A stretch of DNA of 64,000 bases, from contig CAXBPC010000015.1 in assembly GCA_963977525.1 (NCBI GenBank), positions 1 through 64,000 on the forward strand. Direction: 5' to 3'. Made by a program: the position numbers and the translations under genes. This document shows positions 53,799 to 62,236 of the stretch, one piece after another (the first letter of the stretch is position 1; each line of letters opens with the position of its first letter). Source of the DNA: Ancylomarina sp963977525. Lineage in GTDB: Bacteria > Bacteroidota > Bacteroidia > Bacteroidales > Marinifilaceae. Under the pieces are notes generated by a model that searched no databases, had not been told where the DNA came from, and was given only the letters and a program-made list of their open reading frames with translations.

Positions 53799-55046
53799 AT
53801 GAAGTTACTAAGCAAAATTAATCGAGCTTATTTTAAATATGGTCTTCTCGTATTTCTAATAGCCGATTTCGTGATCATTTCTTTAACTAACTACATTCTT
53901 AAACAAGAAATGGATGAGGAATTGAGATTTGAAGCTACTGAATTGGTCGAATCCTTTAAAAGAGATAATAACATTCATAGTATCTACCCTACCGGGGTTG
54001 TCGAAAAAGTGAATGCAAACCATAAATTTGAATCGGTAAGTAAGGATACGCTTATATATGATAGCAATCAGAAGGAATTATCACCCTTTCGCGAATACTC
54101 TACTATCGTTGCGAGTAACAGTCAAAAATACAAGATCACAACACGACATATGTTGATGGAATTCAATGACATTTTCACACTATTTACAAGTCTGATTACG
54201 GTTGTCCTTTTTTTAATATTCATTGGCTTTCTATTTTTCACCCAAAGGCTTAATTCTCTTATTTGGCAAGGGTTTAATAAAAATGTAGAACAGTTGAAAT
54301 CTTATTCTTTCGATTCACCAATAAAACTTCATTTATCAGAGACCAAAATTGATGAGTTCGATCAATTAAATGAGGTATTGATAAACTTATCAAATCGCTT
54401 GGAGCTAGACTATAAAGCGTCTAAAGAGTTTTCGGCCAATGCTGCACACGAGCTACAAACACCTTTAACAATTATTCGATCGAAATGCGAGAATCTATTC
54501 TCGAAACCGAATTTAGATGATGAAACCATATCATCTCTTCGAGACATATATTTAAACACCGATCGTTTATCGGGTATAAGTAAAGCCTTACTTTTATTGG
54601 CTAAAATCGATCACGGGCAGTTCAATGTAATCGAATCGATATCTTTATCTGAGGTTTTTAATTTATATGTGGAATCTTATCAAGAAATCATACAGGATGG
54701 AGACATAGTTGTAAGCATTTCGGAAACTCAGCCTTGCCAAATAAATATGGATAAGAGATTAGCAGATTTAATGATTCAAAATATTTTCATCAACGCAATC
54801 AATCATTCTGCCAAAGGAAAGGAAATACAAATTAAGCTTTCAACCGATAGTTTTACCATTTCGAACCACGGAGAACAAGCAATTCTTCAACCCGATCAAA
54901 TCTTCAATCGCTTTTATAAGGAAGATCAAAACCAAGGATCTACTGGCATAGGATTAGCTATTGTTAAGAAAATAGCAGATCATTATAATTTTAGAATCAC
55001 CTACTTATTTAAAGATTTTAAACACAATTTCACTTTCCATTTATAA
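53799..55046 (+). CDS. Membrane sensor histidine kinase
   Basis: A 415-residue kinase: TM1 at ~12-31 and TM2 near 125-150 ('LITVVLFLIFIGFLFF'), with a ~95-residue extracytoplasmic sensor between. HisKA is 'SANAAHELQTPLTI' (His217), with ATPase motifs 'IQNIFINAINHS' and 'GSTGIGLAIVKKIADHY'. The N-box has Asn residues in 'NAINH' but the D-box is weak ('TISNHGEQ'), a pattern seen in QseC-like kinases. It forms a unit with the regulator. The signal is unknown. Confidence 0.93.
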   Translation: MKLLSKINRAYFKYGLLVFLIADFVIISLTNYILKQEMDEELRFEATELVESFKRDNNIHSIYPTGVVEKVNANHKFESVSKDTLIYDSNQKELSPFREYSTIVASNSQKYKITTRHMLMEFNDIFTLFTSLITVVLFLIFIGFLFFTQRLNSLIWQGFNKNVEQLKSYSFDSPIKLHLSETKIDEFDQLNEVLINLSNRLELDYKASKEFSANAAHELQTPLTIIRSKCENLFSKPNLDDETISSLRDIYLNTDRLSGISKALLLLAKIDHGQFNVIESISLSEVFNLYVESYQEIIQDGDIVVSISETQPCQINMDKRLADLMIQNIFINAINHSAKGKEIQIKLSTDSFTISNHGEQAILQPDQIFNRFYKEDQNQGSTGIGLAIVKKIADHYNFRITYLFKDFKHNFTFHL

Positions 55047-55117
55047 GTTTGTTAGAATTTTGTTAGAATCGCTATGTTCTTTTGGAGGGTTTAAAAGTCA
55101 CTCTCAATTTAAGAAAC

Positions 55118-57028
55118 ATGAAATTATCCCAAATCCTCAAGAGCCGCTATGGAGGTCTTCTTCTTTTCAGTCTAATTTTCTTGAGCCTATCTTTTCTGGT
55201 TCGAAGTATTCTACTGATAAAAGATTTTCAGAACGTCGATCTCAATCTTTTCCGATTCATTAAAATATACGCTTTTGGCATATTTTACGATTTGGTGGCC
55301 ATATCTTACTTCATCATCCCATATGTATTTTATCTTTTAGTTGTTCCCGATCGTCTATTCAATGCAAAAATACACCGTTGGGTTTCTTATTTCTTTTTTA
55401 TTATCAGCATAGGCATCCTTGTTTTTTCAGGAATTGGAGAATGGTTCTTTTGGGAAGAATTTAGTGTTCGCTACAATTTTATTGCAGTTGATTATCTTGT
55501 TTATACCCACGAGGTGGTGTCGAATATTAAACAGTCTTACCCAATGCCTATTATTATTTTTGGCATGCTATTGCTTTCTGCTAGTATTTTTGCTCTCGTA
55601 AAAAAACAGTTTGACAAAACCATCAATTCCAAATCTCGTTTCACATTACGCCTAACTACTAGTCTTATTTTATGGCTTATTCCACTCCTTGCCTTCTATT
55701 CTATCGATAAGAGTTCGGCTGAAATTAAAGAGAACTCCTATTCCAACGAGTTGGCTCATAATGGTATTTATCAGATATTTTCTGCTTTCAGAAACAACGA
55801 GCTGGATTACAAATCTTTTTATCAAACCATTGACGATAAGGAGGCTTTTAGCAACTTACGCAGCTTGCTAAAAACTTCGAACAGTGAGTTTGTAAGTAAT
55901 GATGTTTTCGATGTAACACGTCAAATTACCTATCCGGGCGATGACAAATCCTATAATGTTATGCTGATTACTGTTGAGAGTTTAAGCGCTTCATACTTTA
56001 CCCAGTTTGGTAATACCAAGCATAACATCACCCCAAATCTTGATACGATAGCAAAGCAATCGCTGTTCTTTACCAACTTTTATGCAACAGGAACTCGTAC
56101 CGTTCGTGGTATGGAAGCCTTAACGCTTTCTTTACCACCAACACCTGGCTATTCTATTGTAAAACGACCTAATAACGAAGGCTTATTTACTCTTGGTAAT
56201 GTTTTGAAATCGAAAGGTTACGAAAGCAATTTTATTTATGCAGGTAATGGCTATTTCGATAATATGAACTATTTCTTCGAGAACAGCGGCTACAATATTG
56301 TCGATAGAAAAGCTTTTGTTGACGAAGAAATTACCCACGAAAATGCTTGGGGTGTTTGTGACGAAGACTTGTTTGCTAAGGCCACTCAGGTTGCTGACAG
56401 CGCCTATAAAGCAGGAAAGCCTTTCCACAATTTCATTATGACCACCTCCAATCATCGCCCGTATACTTATCCTGATGGTAAAATTGATATTCCTTCGCAT
56501 TCGGGCAGAAAGGGTGCCGTAAAATACACCGATTATGCCATAGCAAAATTTCTTCGTGAGGCTAAAAAACACGCCTGGTTTAAGAATACAATTTTTGTGA
56601 TTGTTGGCGATCATTGTGCCTCAAGTGCAGGTAAAACATCTCTACCTGTCACTAAATATCATATTCCTTTAATTGTATATGCACCAGAAATTATTCAGCC
56701 AAAAGAAAATTCAAGCTTGTCTTCTCAGATCGATTTTGCACCAACTATTATGGGACTTCTCAATATGGATTACAAGTCTAAGTTTTTCGGAAAAGATATT
56801 CTCCATGATAAACCCAATCGTGCCCTATTGGGGACCTATCAGAAGATTGGATTATTACGCAATGGGCAATTAACTGTTCAGCTACCAACTATGCTAACTG
56901 AAGCTTACCAAGTCATAAATCAGGAGCAGACAGCAAAGGATCTTGATAAGCAAGAATTAAAAGATGCTATAACCTATTACCAAACGGCTAGCTATCTTTT
57001 TCACCATAGGCTTTATAATTATAAATAA
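55118..57028 (+). CDS. LTA synthase family sulfatase-fold membrane protein
   Basis: About 636 residues from the ATG at 55118 (the frame is open from TTG 55082). Five N-terminal membrane segments are followed by an extracytoplasmic sulfatase/LTA-synthase domain: 'LITVESLSASYFTQFG' (first metal Glu), 'FYATGTRTVRGMEAL' with the catalytic Thr near residue 320, 'PYTYPDGKIDIP', and 'VIVGDHCASSAGKT' (metal Asp/His). It transfers a phospho-group (phosphoglycerol, phosphoethanolamine) onto lipid or glycan acceptors. Bacteroidota lack Gram-positive LTA, so the acceptor is unknown. The 71-bp gap to the kinase gene suggests the same unit. Confidence 0.9.
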   Translation: MKLSQILKSRYGGLLLFSLIFLSLSFLVRSILLIKDFQNVDLNLFRFIKIYAFGIFYDLVAISYFIIPYVFYLLVVPDRLFNAKIHRWVSYFFFIISIGILVFSGIGEWFFWEEFSVRYNFIAVDYLVYTHEVVSNIKQSYPMPIIIFGMLLLSASIFALVKKQFDKTINSKSRFTLRLTTSLILWLIPLLAFYSIDKSSAEIKENSYSNELAHNGIYQIFSAFRNNELDYKSFYQTIDDKEAFSNLRSLLKTSNSEFVSNDVFDVTRQITYPGDDKSYNVMLITVESLSASYFTQFGNTKHNITPNLDTIAKQSLFFTNFYATGTRTVRGMEALTLSLPPTPGYSIVKRPNNEGLFTLGNVLKSKGYESNFIYAGNGYFDNMNYFFENSGYNIVDRKAFVDEEITHENAWGVCDEDLFAKATQVADSAYKAGKPFHNFIMTTSNHRPYTYPDGKIDIPSHSGRKGAVKYTDYAIAKFLREAKKHAWFKNTIFVIVGDHCASSAGKTSLPVTKYHIPLIVYAPEIIQPKENSSLSSQIDFAPTIMGLLNMDYKSKFFGKDILHDKPNRALLGTYQKIGLLRNGQLTVQLPTMLTEAYQVINQEQTAKDLDKQELKDAITYYQTASYLFHHRLYNYK

Positions 57029-57147
57029 GATCCGCATTCCTTACTTAAGAGACCGACAACGGAAATTACAACCAGCATTAAGTTAGTTGGGATTTTAGAA
57101 ATAAATAAAGAAACTCTCGCTTAAGTTAGCCAAGCACCAATAATACA

Positions 57148-57179
57148 AAATCCTCACAAACTGCGGTTTGGGAGGATTT
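57148..57179. terminator. Bidirectional terminator
   Basis: The stem aaatcctcacaaac / gtttgggaggattt (one mismatch), loop tgcg, lies between the LTA synthase-like gene and the convergent lipoprotein gene. Confidence 0.85.
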
Positions 57180-57233
57180 CTATTGGAATTATTTCCTAAT
57201 AATTCTCTATACTTTCACGATTATTAATCAATC

Positions 57234-57980
57234 TTACTTATTCATCTTTTCACTGGCAAGAGTCTTCATCTGTTTTCTCATATTTTTAAAATCGGAGGAA
57301 ACAGCCTGTCTAGATTTTGTATCTTCCTGTTCGTTTTCTATATAAAGAACCATCAGAGATCCTCCACCTCCATTAAAAATACCCATTAGCATCGATACGT
57401 CCTCCTCTTCATGCGCATCGCAATAAACGACTAGCCCATCTTCCTCCGAATCGAAAATAAAACGTTCATCCATATATGCAATTAGGTCATCCGAATAAGT
57501 TTCGAGTACTATAACCAATGCACACATTAAGGAATCTCCCGGAGTAAACAGGTAGGCAATGTTTGGAGCTTGTTCAGAAAACTCACTATACTCAATAGAG
57601 CTCGTATAAGATTTATCAGGCTCTCCAGCTATCTCTATAAGTTCACTTTGTGATATGCCCCAGTCTACAATTGGGTCAGGATAGACATTATACCTTCCCA
57701 TAACATCAACAGAAACTTCTAAAAGACGGTCGTGACTCGATACCTCTACAAGTGTTTTCCCAACCTTATTGGCAGTTAGCATACCTTCTGCTGATACATC
57801 GGCTAAATAAGTATTGGTCGAGAGGTAAGTAATATCGAAATCGGATACAGCGTCAATCGATACCACATCTTGAGGGTATAAAGAAATTTCTAGTGTTTTA
57901 ATACCTAACTCTAGCGAATCATCTTTACTACAGGCGAAACACAAGGAAGACATAAGGACAATGAATAATAGCTTTTTCAT
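57234..57980 (-). CDS. Hypothetical Ig-like lipoprotein
   Basis: A 248-residue lipoprotein (Cys17 in 'LCFAC'). Residues ~30-95 resemble a bacterial Ig-like (BIG2-type) domain: 'SIDAVSDFDITYLSTNTYLA' then 'VSAEGMLTANKVGKTLVEVS'. The rest, 'WGISQSELIEIAGEPDKSY', is followed by a region with 'DSLMCALVIVLETYSDDLIAY' (split DSLMCALVIVL / ETYSDDLIAY). The C-terminus is polar, with 'TLASEKMNK'. The function is unknown. It is a single gene convergent with the LTA synthase-like gene. Confidence 0.7.
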   Translation of the reverse strand: MKKLLFIVLMSSLCFACSKDDSLELGIKTLEISLYPQDVVSIDAVSDFDITYLSTNTYLADVSAEGMLTANKVGKTLVEVSSHDRLLEVSVDVMGRYNVYPDPIVDWGISQSELIEIAGEPDKSYTSSIEYSEFSEQAPNIAYLFTPGDSLMCALVIVLETYSDDLIAYMDERFIFDSEEDGLVVYCDAHEEEDVSMLMGIFNGGGGSLMVLYIENEQEDTKSRQAVSSDFKNMRKQMKTLASEKMNK

Positions 57981-58370
57981 TATGCTGAATTTTTAATAAA
58001 TAATTACAATAGTACTGGTATCATTTTCCTGATATATTTCAACCAGTTATTACATGCTTCCCTATACTTATTCCCTTAAAATTTAATGTCTTACTTCATA
58101 CATTCTAGTTAGGAAAAACACAATTCGAAGTAAGCTACAAAATATCAACTAACTTTCATATTGTAAATCAGATTAATTTTATTCAAGCTAACAAAACATC
58201 ATAAATTAAAATAAAATGACCTTAATTCATGCCTAAGTGACTTTTCTTGGAGATGAAACAATAAAACCAAGTGGCTTCATCTTTCATTTAATCTCGTAGG
58301 TATTTCTAAATTATTACTAATAGACATACACCTACAGTTTGTATATACTTAGAACATCAGGAGATAAACG

Positions 58371-58424
58371 GAGAAAAAAGGCAAGCTTGACGTCATTACC
58401 GAACTCATGAAAATCGGAAAGTAA
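58371..58424 (+). pseudogene. 3' relic of a TapB-like gene
   Basis: A short frame encoding 'GKLDVITELMKIGK' followed by TAA closely matches the end of the TapB-like protein at 37659-38351 ('GKLDTVTELIKIVRN'). The frame is closed by a stop just upstream (about 58365). About 18 codons survive, followed by a terminator, so this looks like the last remnant of a lost homologue. Short length keeps confidence low. Confidence 0.45.
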
Positions 58425-58467
58425 GCAGATCTCACTCTCCAAATTAATTTGATATCCAGCTCATTAA

Positions 58468-58499
58468 AAAACCTCCCAAACCGTAGTTTGGAAGGTTTT
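58468..58499. terminator. Bidirectional terminator
   Basis: The stem aaaacctcccaaac / gtttggaaggtttt (one mismatch), loop cgta, lies beside both the TapB-like relic and the barrel-gene fragment. Confidence 0.8.
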
Positions 58500-58525
58500 C
58501 TTGTGATTCAAGACATAAGCTCGAA

Positions 58526-58891
58526 TTAAAAGAATTTAGAAATCTTTAGTCTCAGGAAACTATCATTCTCAAAGCTGAACAGAATAAGTTCGTCCTTACT
58601 GATATTAGAGAAGAACCGGGCTTCCAATTCGGCAGTCCAGCTGCTTCCAAACCTACGAGAGGCTTCCACACTAAATATTCTACTATTCGATTCCAAATCG
58701 CTAATAACACCAAAAAGAATGGATGCATCCTGAATATCGTTAAAGGCAATTCTACTCCCAATAAAAATGTCGTTCTGAAGTGCTGTTAAGGCAAATTCAT
58801 CACACTCGTCGTATAAATATTCACCAAGTAGGCCAATATCCAAACCATTACCATCAATATTACTGAAGGTATATTCTACCCCAGCTACCAT
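58526..58891 (-). pseudogene. C-terminal fragment duplicate of the barrel protein at 62237
   Basis: The 121 codons here encode 'VAGVEYTFSNIDGNGLDIGL' and onward, matching residues ~283-402 of the 402-residue protein at 62237-63445 with few substitutions (for example R/C, T/S, G/A, Y/F). By my alignment the DNA differs at about 20 of 366 positions (~94% identical). Homology begins at about 58512 and stops abruptly at 58891 in 'accat'. It has no signal peptide or N-terminal barrel, so it is a non-functional fragment. Confidence 0.85.
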
Positions 58892-59170
58892 AAGCTATAT
58901 ACATTGTTGTATGCTGGCCTTTTATAAACTAATGTAATTAAAAATATTCCCAACAAATTGTTCAACAACATCTTCATTTTGATAAGAGTCAATAATTGTT
59001 GTCAAATTTTCGATACAGAAAATCACGTTTTAATGAAGTCGTTATCTCGATAACAGATAAGCTAAATATCGAGCCAAGAAACGATGTGTTTCTAATCAGG
59101 AATAAAGGACCATATCAGTAGATAAATAGGCACATATAGAAAATAAAAGCTTAGAACAGAGCTAATATAA

Positions 59171-59401
59171 AGGGTTTTTAAGGGGTATTTATCCCACTTC
59201 TATCTCGATCATTTACCCTACTTAAACGATCTTTCTGACAGCAAGGCAAGTCTATTTAGTGAAAACACCCATTTCACAAGGGGAATAAGCCAATTAAAGA
59301 GATATGTAACTCGCTACTGGATAAACACAAAGAAATCCCTGCAAAATAGATTCAAAGGCTTCAAAAGAATTTTACTGGCAATGCATCTAGTTTATAACTA
59401 A
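59171..59401 (+). other. Unrecognised open frame without a start codon (possible gene relic)
   Basis: Seventy-six codons are open from 59171 to the stop at 59399 with no ATG near the start. The translation has a plausible composition ('HFTRGISQLKRYVTRYWINTK' then 'KSLQNRFKGFKRILLAMHLVYN', each in two pieces) but no match I recognise. It ends shortly before a terminator-like hairpin. It could be the 3' end of a lost gene. Confidence 0.3.
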
Positions 59402-59435
59402 TAGAACTTCTCATAAATTTTTAAGCTAAAAAACG

Positions 59436-59465
59436 AATCCCCGTAAGATTAAACTTACGAGGATT
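59436..59465. terminator. Terminator-like hairpin
   Basis: The stem aatccccgtaag / cttacgaggatt has one mismatch and sits after the plus-strand open relic (59401). Confidence 0.65.
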
Positions 59466-59715
59466 TAGGTTATAGTCACAACAGAACCCAATCAAAAACA
59501 CATTGGCAACTGAATATCTGCAATTTACAATATTTAAAATGAATGAACATACCCTTATTCATCCCCAATATAAATCTCTATTAAATATTGGATAGAAAGC
59601 ACTAGCAAATCTGGAGGTGACTTAAAAGTGAGTAAACATGTCCCCGAATACATGCTTATTAACACACACAGCAAGGCGTAATTTTTGCACCATTGCTTAT
59701 TTGCTGATGTCCCGG

Positions 59716-59936
59716 TTATCTAAATAATGGCAATTGTACCCACTCTACCGAAAGCTCATTTAAGTGATACATTAAAGTAACGAAAGAACTACAAGCCGAT
59801 GGATTATCGTTATCCTGATACATTTCATACAGAATATATCCTTTCTCTTTTTTGCTGGGTTCAATCATCTCGGTAAAAACAGATATTAGCTCATCTTATC
59901 TTGTTTCGCATATATTTCAGATATTGCTTTAATCAT
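59716..59936 (-). pseudogene. Broken antibiotic-biosynthesis-monooxygenase (ABM/YgiN-like) gene
   Basis: The frame starts ATG 59936 ('MIKAISEIYAKQDKMS'), meets a stop after about 16 codons, and resumes in another frame as 'ELISVFTEMIEPSKKEKGYI', 'LYEMYQDNDNPSACSSFVTL', with later sequence out of register. These are the two halves of a small ABM-fold monooxygenase (typically ~95 residues). At least one frameshift of one or two bases separates them. It lies 1 bp after the OYE-like stop and would have been co-transcribed with it. Confidence 0.75.
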
Positions 59937-59937
59937 T

Positions 59938-61044
59938 TTATTTATTTTTTAATTTTCTATCGATGATACAAGTGTTTCCTTCTTCTGTCCAGCAATTATT
60001 GCACGATACACATCTGGGTTGATGGTCGGGATTTGTCATCCACTTGTTTGGTAAATCTGGTTCTGAAAGCAAAGGGCGAGACAGTGAAAAGTAAGATATC
60101 TTACTACTGTTCATAATATCTTCCATTAAATCAATATTTCGATTACCTCCAACCAGAATTACTGGAATATTTAAATGTTCAGCTATTCTGGTCACCTGAT
60201 CTTTAAAATAGGATTGACTTTCAAGCTTAGAAAGTTTAGTTTTTATCGCAGAATTTCCACTTTCAGGATCTATATTTCCACCGCTAAATTCAATGCCATC
60301 AATACCAATTTTCTCTAATTCTTTAGCAAGCCATAAACTATCTGCTTCCGAAAGTCCTTTTTCTCCCCATTGGTCATCACAATGCATTTTGATAAATACC
60401 GGATAATCTTCACCTGCATGCTTTTTCATTTCTTTAAGACTCTCAAGAATAATTCTTGCCCTGTTCTCTATTGCCCCTCCGTATTTATCTTCTCTAATAT
60501 TAAAATATGGAGATAAAAATTGCATAAGTAGATAACCATGAGATGCATGAATCTGAACGCCATCGAATCCAGCCTTTTTAGCACGTAATGTAGCTTCTCC
60601 CATGGCGATTGTAAATGCTTTTATATTTTCAATCGTCATTTCAACAGGAGTAAAACCACTACTTGGATTAACGACAGTCGATGGTCCCCATATTGTGCGT
60701 CCTTCAGGTGAGATTGAGGTTGTGGAACCGCCATAAACCATTTGCATAACCACATTAGCACCATGGGAATGTATCATATCTGTAAATTCCTTGTATTCCG
60801 GAATATATTCATCAGAGTAGAAGCTCAACGTTCTTGGATATGGCTGTTCTTCTTTCATAATATTAGTAAGACCAGTAATAATAGTACCTACGCCACCTTG
60901 AGCCAATTTTTGGTATCTATCACTAATGTCAGATGATATATGGCCATCCTCGGTAGCTAAACCAAGAAATGTTGCAGAACGCCATAATCTGTTTTTAAGA
61001 TTGATATTTCCAATTGATGTCTTTTCAAATAGTCTTTTTGCCAT
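59938..61044 (-). CDS. NADH:flavin oxidoreductase (old yellow enzyme-like)
   Basis: A 368-residue FMN TIM-barrel enzyme: 'LKNRLWRSATFLGLATEDGH' near the N-terminus, 'FDGVQIHASHGYLLMQFLSP' with the substrate-binding H-x-x-H-like pair, 'IREDKYGGAIENRARIILES', 'GIDGIEFSGGNIDPESG', 'ISYFSLSRPLLSEPDLPNKW' and a C-terminal Cys-rich 'CVSCNNCW', as in OYE-like reductases with an extra Cys pair. It probably reduces enoates, quinones or similar electrophiles. It is 3 bp from the peroxiredoxin gene upstream on the same strand. Confidence 0.92.
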   Translation of the reverse strand: MAKRLFEKTSIGNINLKNRLWRSATFLGLATEDGHISSDISDRYQKLAQGGVGTIITGLTNIMKEEQPYPRTLSFYSDEYIPEYKEFTDMIHSHGANVVMQMVYGGSTTSISPEGRTIWGPSTVVNPSSGFTPVEMTIENIKAFTIAMGEATLRAKKAGFDGVQIHASHGYLLMQFLSPYFNIREDKYGGAIENRARIILESLKEMKKHAGEDYPVFIKMHCDDQWGEKGLSEADSLWLAKELEKIGIDGIEFSGGNIDPESGNSAIKTKLSKLESQSYFKDQVTRIAEHLNIPVILVGGNRNIDLMEDIMNSSKISYFSLSRPLLSEPDLPNKWMTNPDHQPRCVSCNNCWTEEGNTCIIDRKLKNK

Positions 61045-61047
61045 ATC

Positions 61048-61698
61048 TTATTTCTTTAGTTCGTTAATAATATCAGCAGGTTCAGCTCTTTTAGTGTAAT
61101 CTGCGTTAATATACGCATACTCAACAGTAGCATCCTGATTAATAATATATGTTGCCGGAATAGGTAGTTCGTCAGAATTATTTTCGTTATATTCAGCTAA
61201 GTCTAGACTAAATGTGTTCTTATAAAGATCGCTTACTTCATTGGTTAATTTATATGTTAATCCATACGATTTAGCAACCGTACTATCAATATCCGAAAGC
61301 ACCTCAAATTCTAGTTCATTTTTCTCTTTTGTGCTAAGCGAGCTATCGGGTTTCTCAGGAGTAAGAGCGATAAAATTTGAACCTAACTCTTTAAAAATTG
61401 GCAAGCTTTGTTGCATATATTGCAATTGCAAATTACAGTATGGACACCAACCACCTCTATACCAAGTTAAAATAACACGTCCCTTTTTCAATTCATCGTA
61501 AAGATTAATCTTTTTACCTACTGAGTTGATTAGAGTGAAATCGGGAGCCTTTTGCCCTTTTTGAATAACCTTTTTTATTAAATCACTTTCAGTTAAAGCC
61601 TTAATTCCATCGCTAATAACGTTTTGTACATCTTGCGGTACAGACGATGTAAAACCTGAGTGAGTTTTCTCTAATTGTTCTTTTAAACTATTTGTCAT
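61048..61698 (-). CDS. Peroxiredoxin-like (AhpC/TSA thioredoxin-fold) protein
   Basis: A 216-residue thioredoxin-fold protein. After ~45 helical residues comes 'KGQKAPDFTLINSVGKKINL', then the active site 'TWYRGGWCPYCNLQLQYM' with CPYC, and 'FIALTPEKPDSSLSTKEKN'. It carries a CxxC rather than the single peroxidatic Cys of most AhpC proteins; this group is annotated AhpC/TSA-like peroxiredoxin. It likely reduces peroxides or disulphides. It lies 3 bp upstream of OYE and forms part of a redox operon. The upstream flavodoxin-like gene is broken. Confidence 0.88.
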   Translation of the reverse strand: MTNSLKEQLEKTHSGFTSSVPQDVQNVISDGIKALTESDLIKKVIQKGQKAPDFTLINSVGKKINLYDELKKGRVILTWYRGGWCPYCNLQLQYMQQSLPIFKELGSNFIALTPEKPDSSLSTKEKNELEFEVLSDIDSTVAKSYGLTYKLTNEVSDLYKNTFSLDLAEYNENNSDELPIPATYIINQDATVEYAYINADYTKRAEPADIINELKK

Positions 61699-61723
61699 AA
61701 CAGTATAGATTTAATTATTAATA

Positions 61724-62211
61724 TTAAGCTGAAATTTCATCTACTATCCTAATAGCTAACTCTTCAGCTTTTTTATTACACTCTGAATCGTTCTCGAATC
61801 GGTAGAAAGTGTCTTTAGTAGTTTTTGCATCATCACCATTCATTGCTCTAAATGCACTATAAGGACACTCCTCGCCAAAACCACACTTATAACAAGAAGC
61901 ATTTCCTCCAGTAAGTAAGTAAGTAAGTAAGTAAGTAAGCTACCTCTTTCATTCTAAAGCCATTTACAAACTCAGCCAAATCTTTATAAGCCTCTTGAAC
62001 TGAGTAAAGTCCAGAACTAATTATAACAAAGGGTTTACCTTCCGAAAGCATTTTTCTATGAAACAGAGGAAAGAAACGTTCCATAAAGTTTTTCATTATG
62101 GCATTTACTCCATTCTAACGAGATATTCCACCAAAAACAACAGCATCGGCATCCATGAATTTCTCCCAAGTGTCAATGTCTTAAGCTGAACATTAGAATT
62201 TAATAACATAG
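61724..62211 (-). pseudogene. Frameshifted and truncated flavodoxin-family (NADPH:FMN reductase-like) gene
   Basis: Three separated pieces are visible: 'WEKFMDADAVVFGGISR' (stop at 62115-62117), 'MKNFMERFFPLFHRKMLSEG', 'KPFVIISSGLYSVQEAYKDL', and after the repeat, in another frame, 'GGNASCYKCGFGEECPYSAF' to '...RIVDEISA' with stop at 61724. The Cys-rich end fits small flavodoxin-family reductases. The 5' end is lost at the barrel-gene repeat junction (~62210). A (TTAC)7 tract at 61911-61938 sits exactly between frames: six or nine units would join them. But the TAG at 62115 and a further break upstream mean it is dead now. Confidence 0.75.
61911..61938. repeat. Tetranucleotide microsatellite (GTAA)7
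   Basis: Seven perfect GTAA units (TTAC on the coding strand) lie inside the flavodoxin-family pseudogene. They encode 'YLLTYLLTY' in the present reading frame. Confidence 0.95.
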
Positions 62212-62236
62212 TAAGAGCCACGATAGCAATCTGGAA

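Larger units (their letters stand above)
58892..59715. other. Gene-poor 824-bp stretch with relic-like open frames
   Basis: No intact gene is seen. On the minus strand 58922-59015 could encode a tail 'ENLTTIIDSYQNEDVVEQFV...NYISL', unrecognised. On the plus strand 59171-59401 is open (see separate entry). A terminator hairpin lies at 59436-59465. The region reads as decayed DNA inside the redox insertion. Confidence 0.5.

Noticed and set aside
53799..55046. Defective histidine kinase because of a weak D-box
   Set aside because: The other ATPase motifs and the phospho-acceptor His are intact, and weak D-boxes occur in active kinases.
58922..59015. Tail of a restriction-type protein on the minus strand (ENLTTIIDSYQNEDVVEQFV...)
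   Set aside because: Only about 28 codons are open, no family can be supported, and no upstream part is readable.
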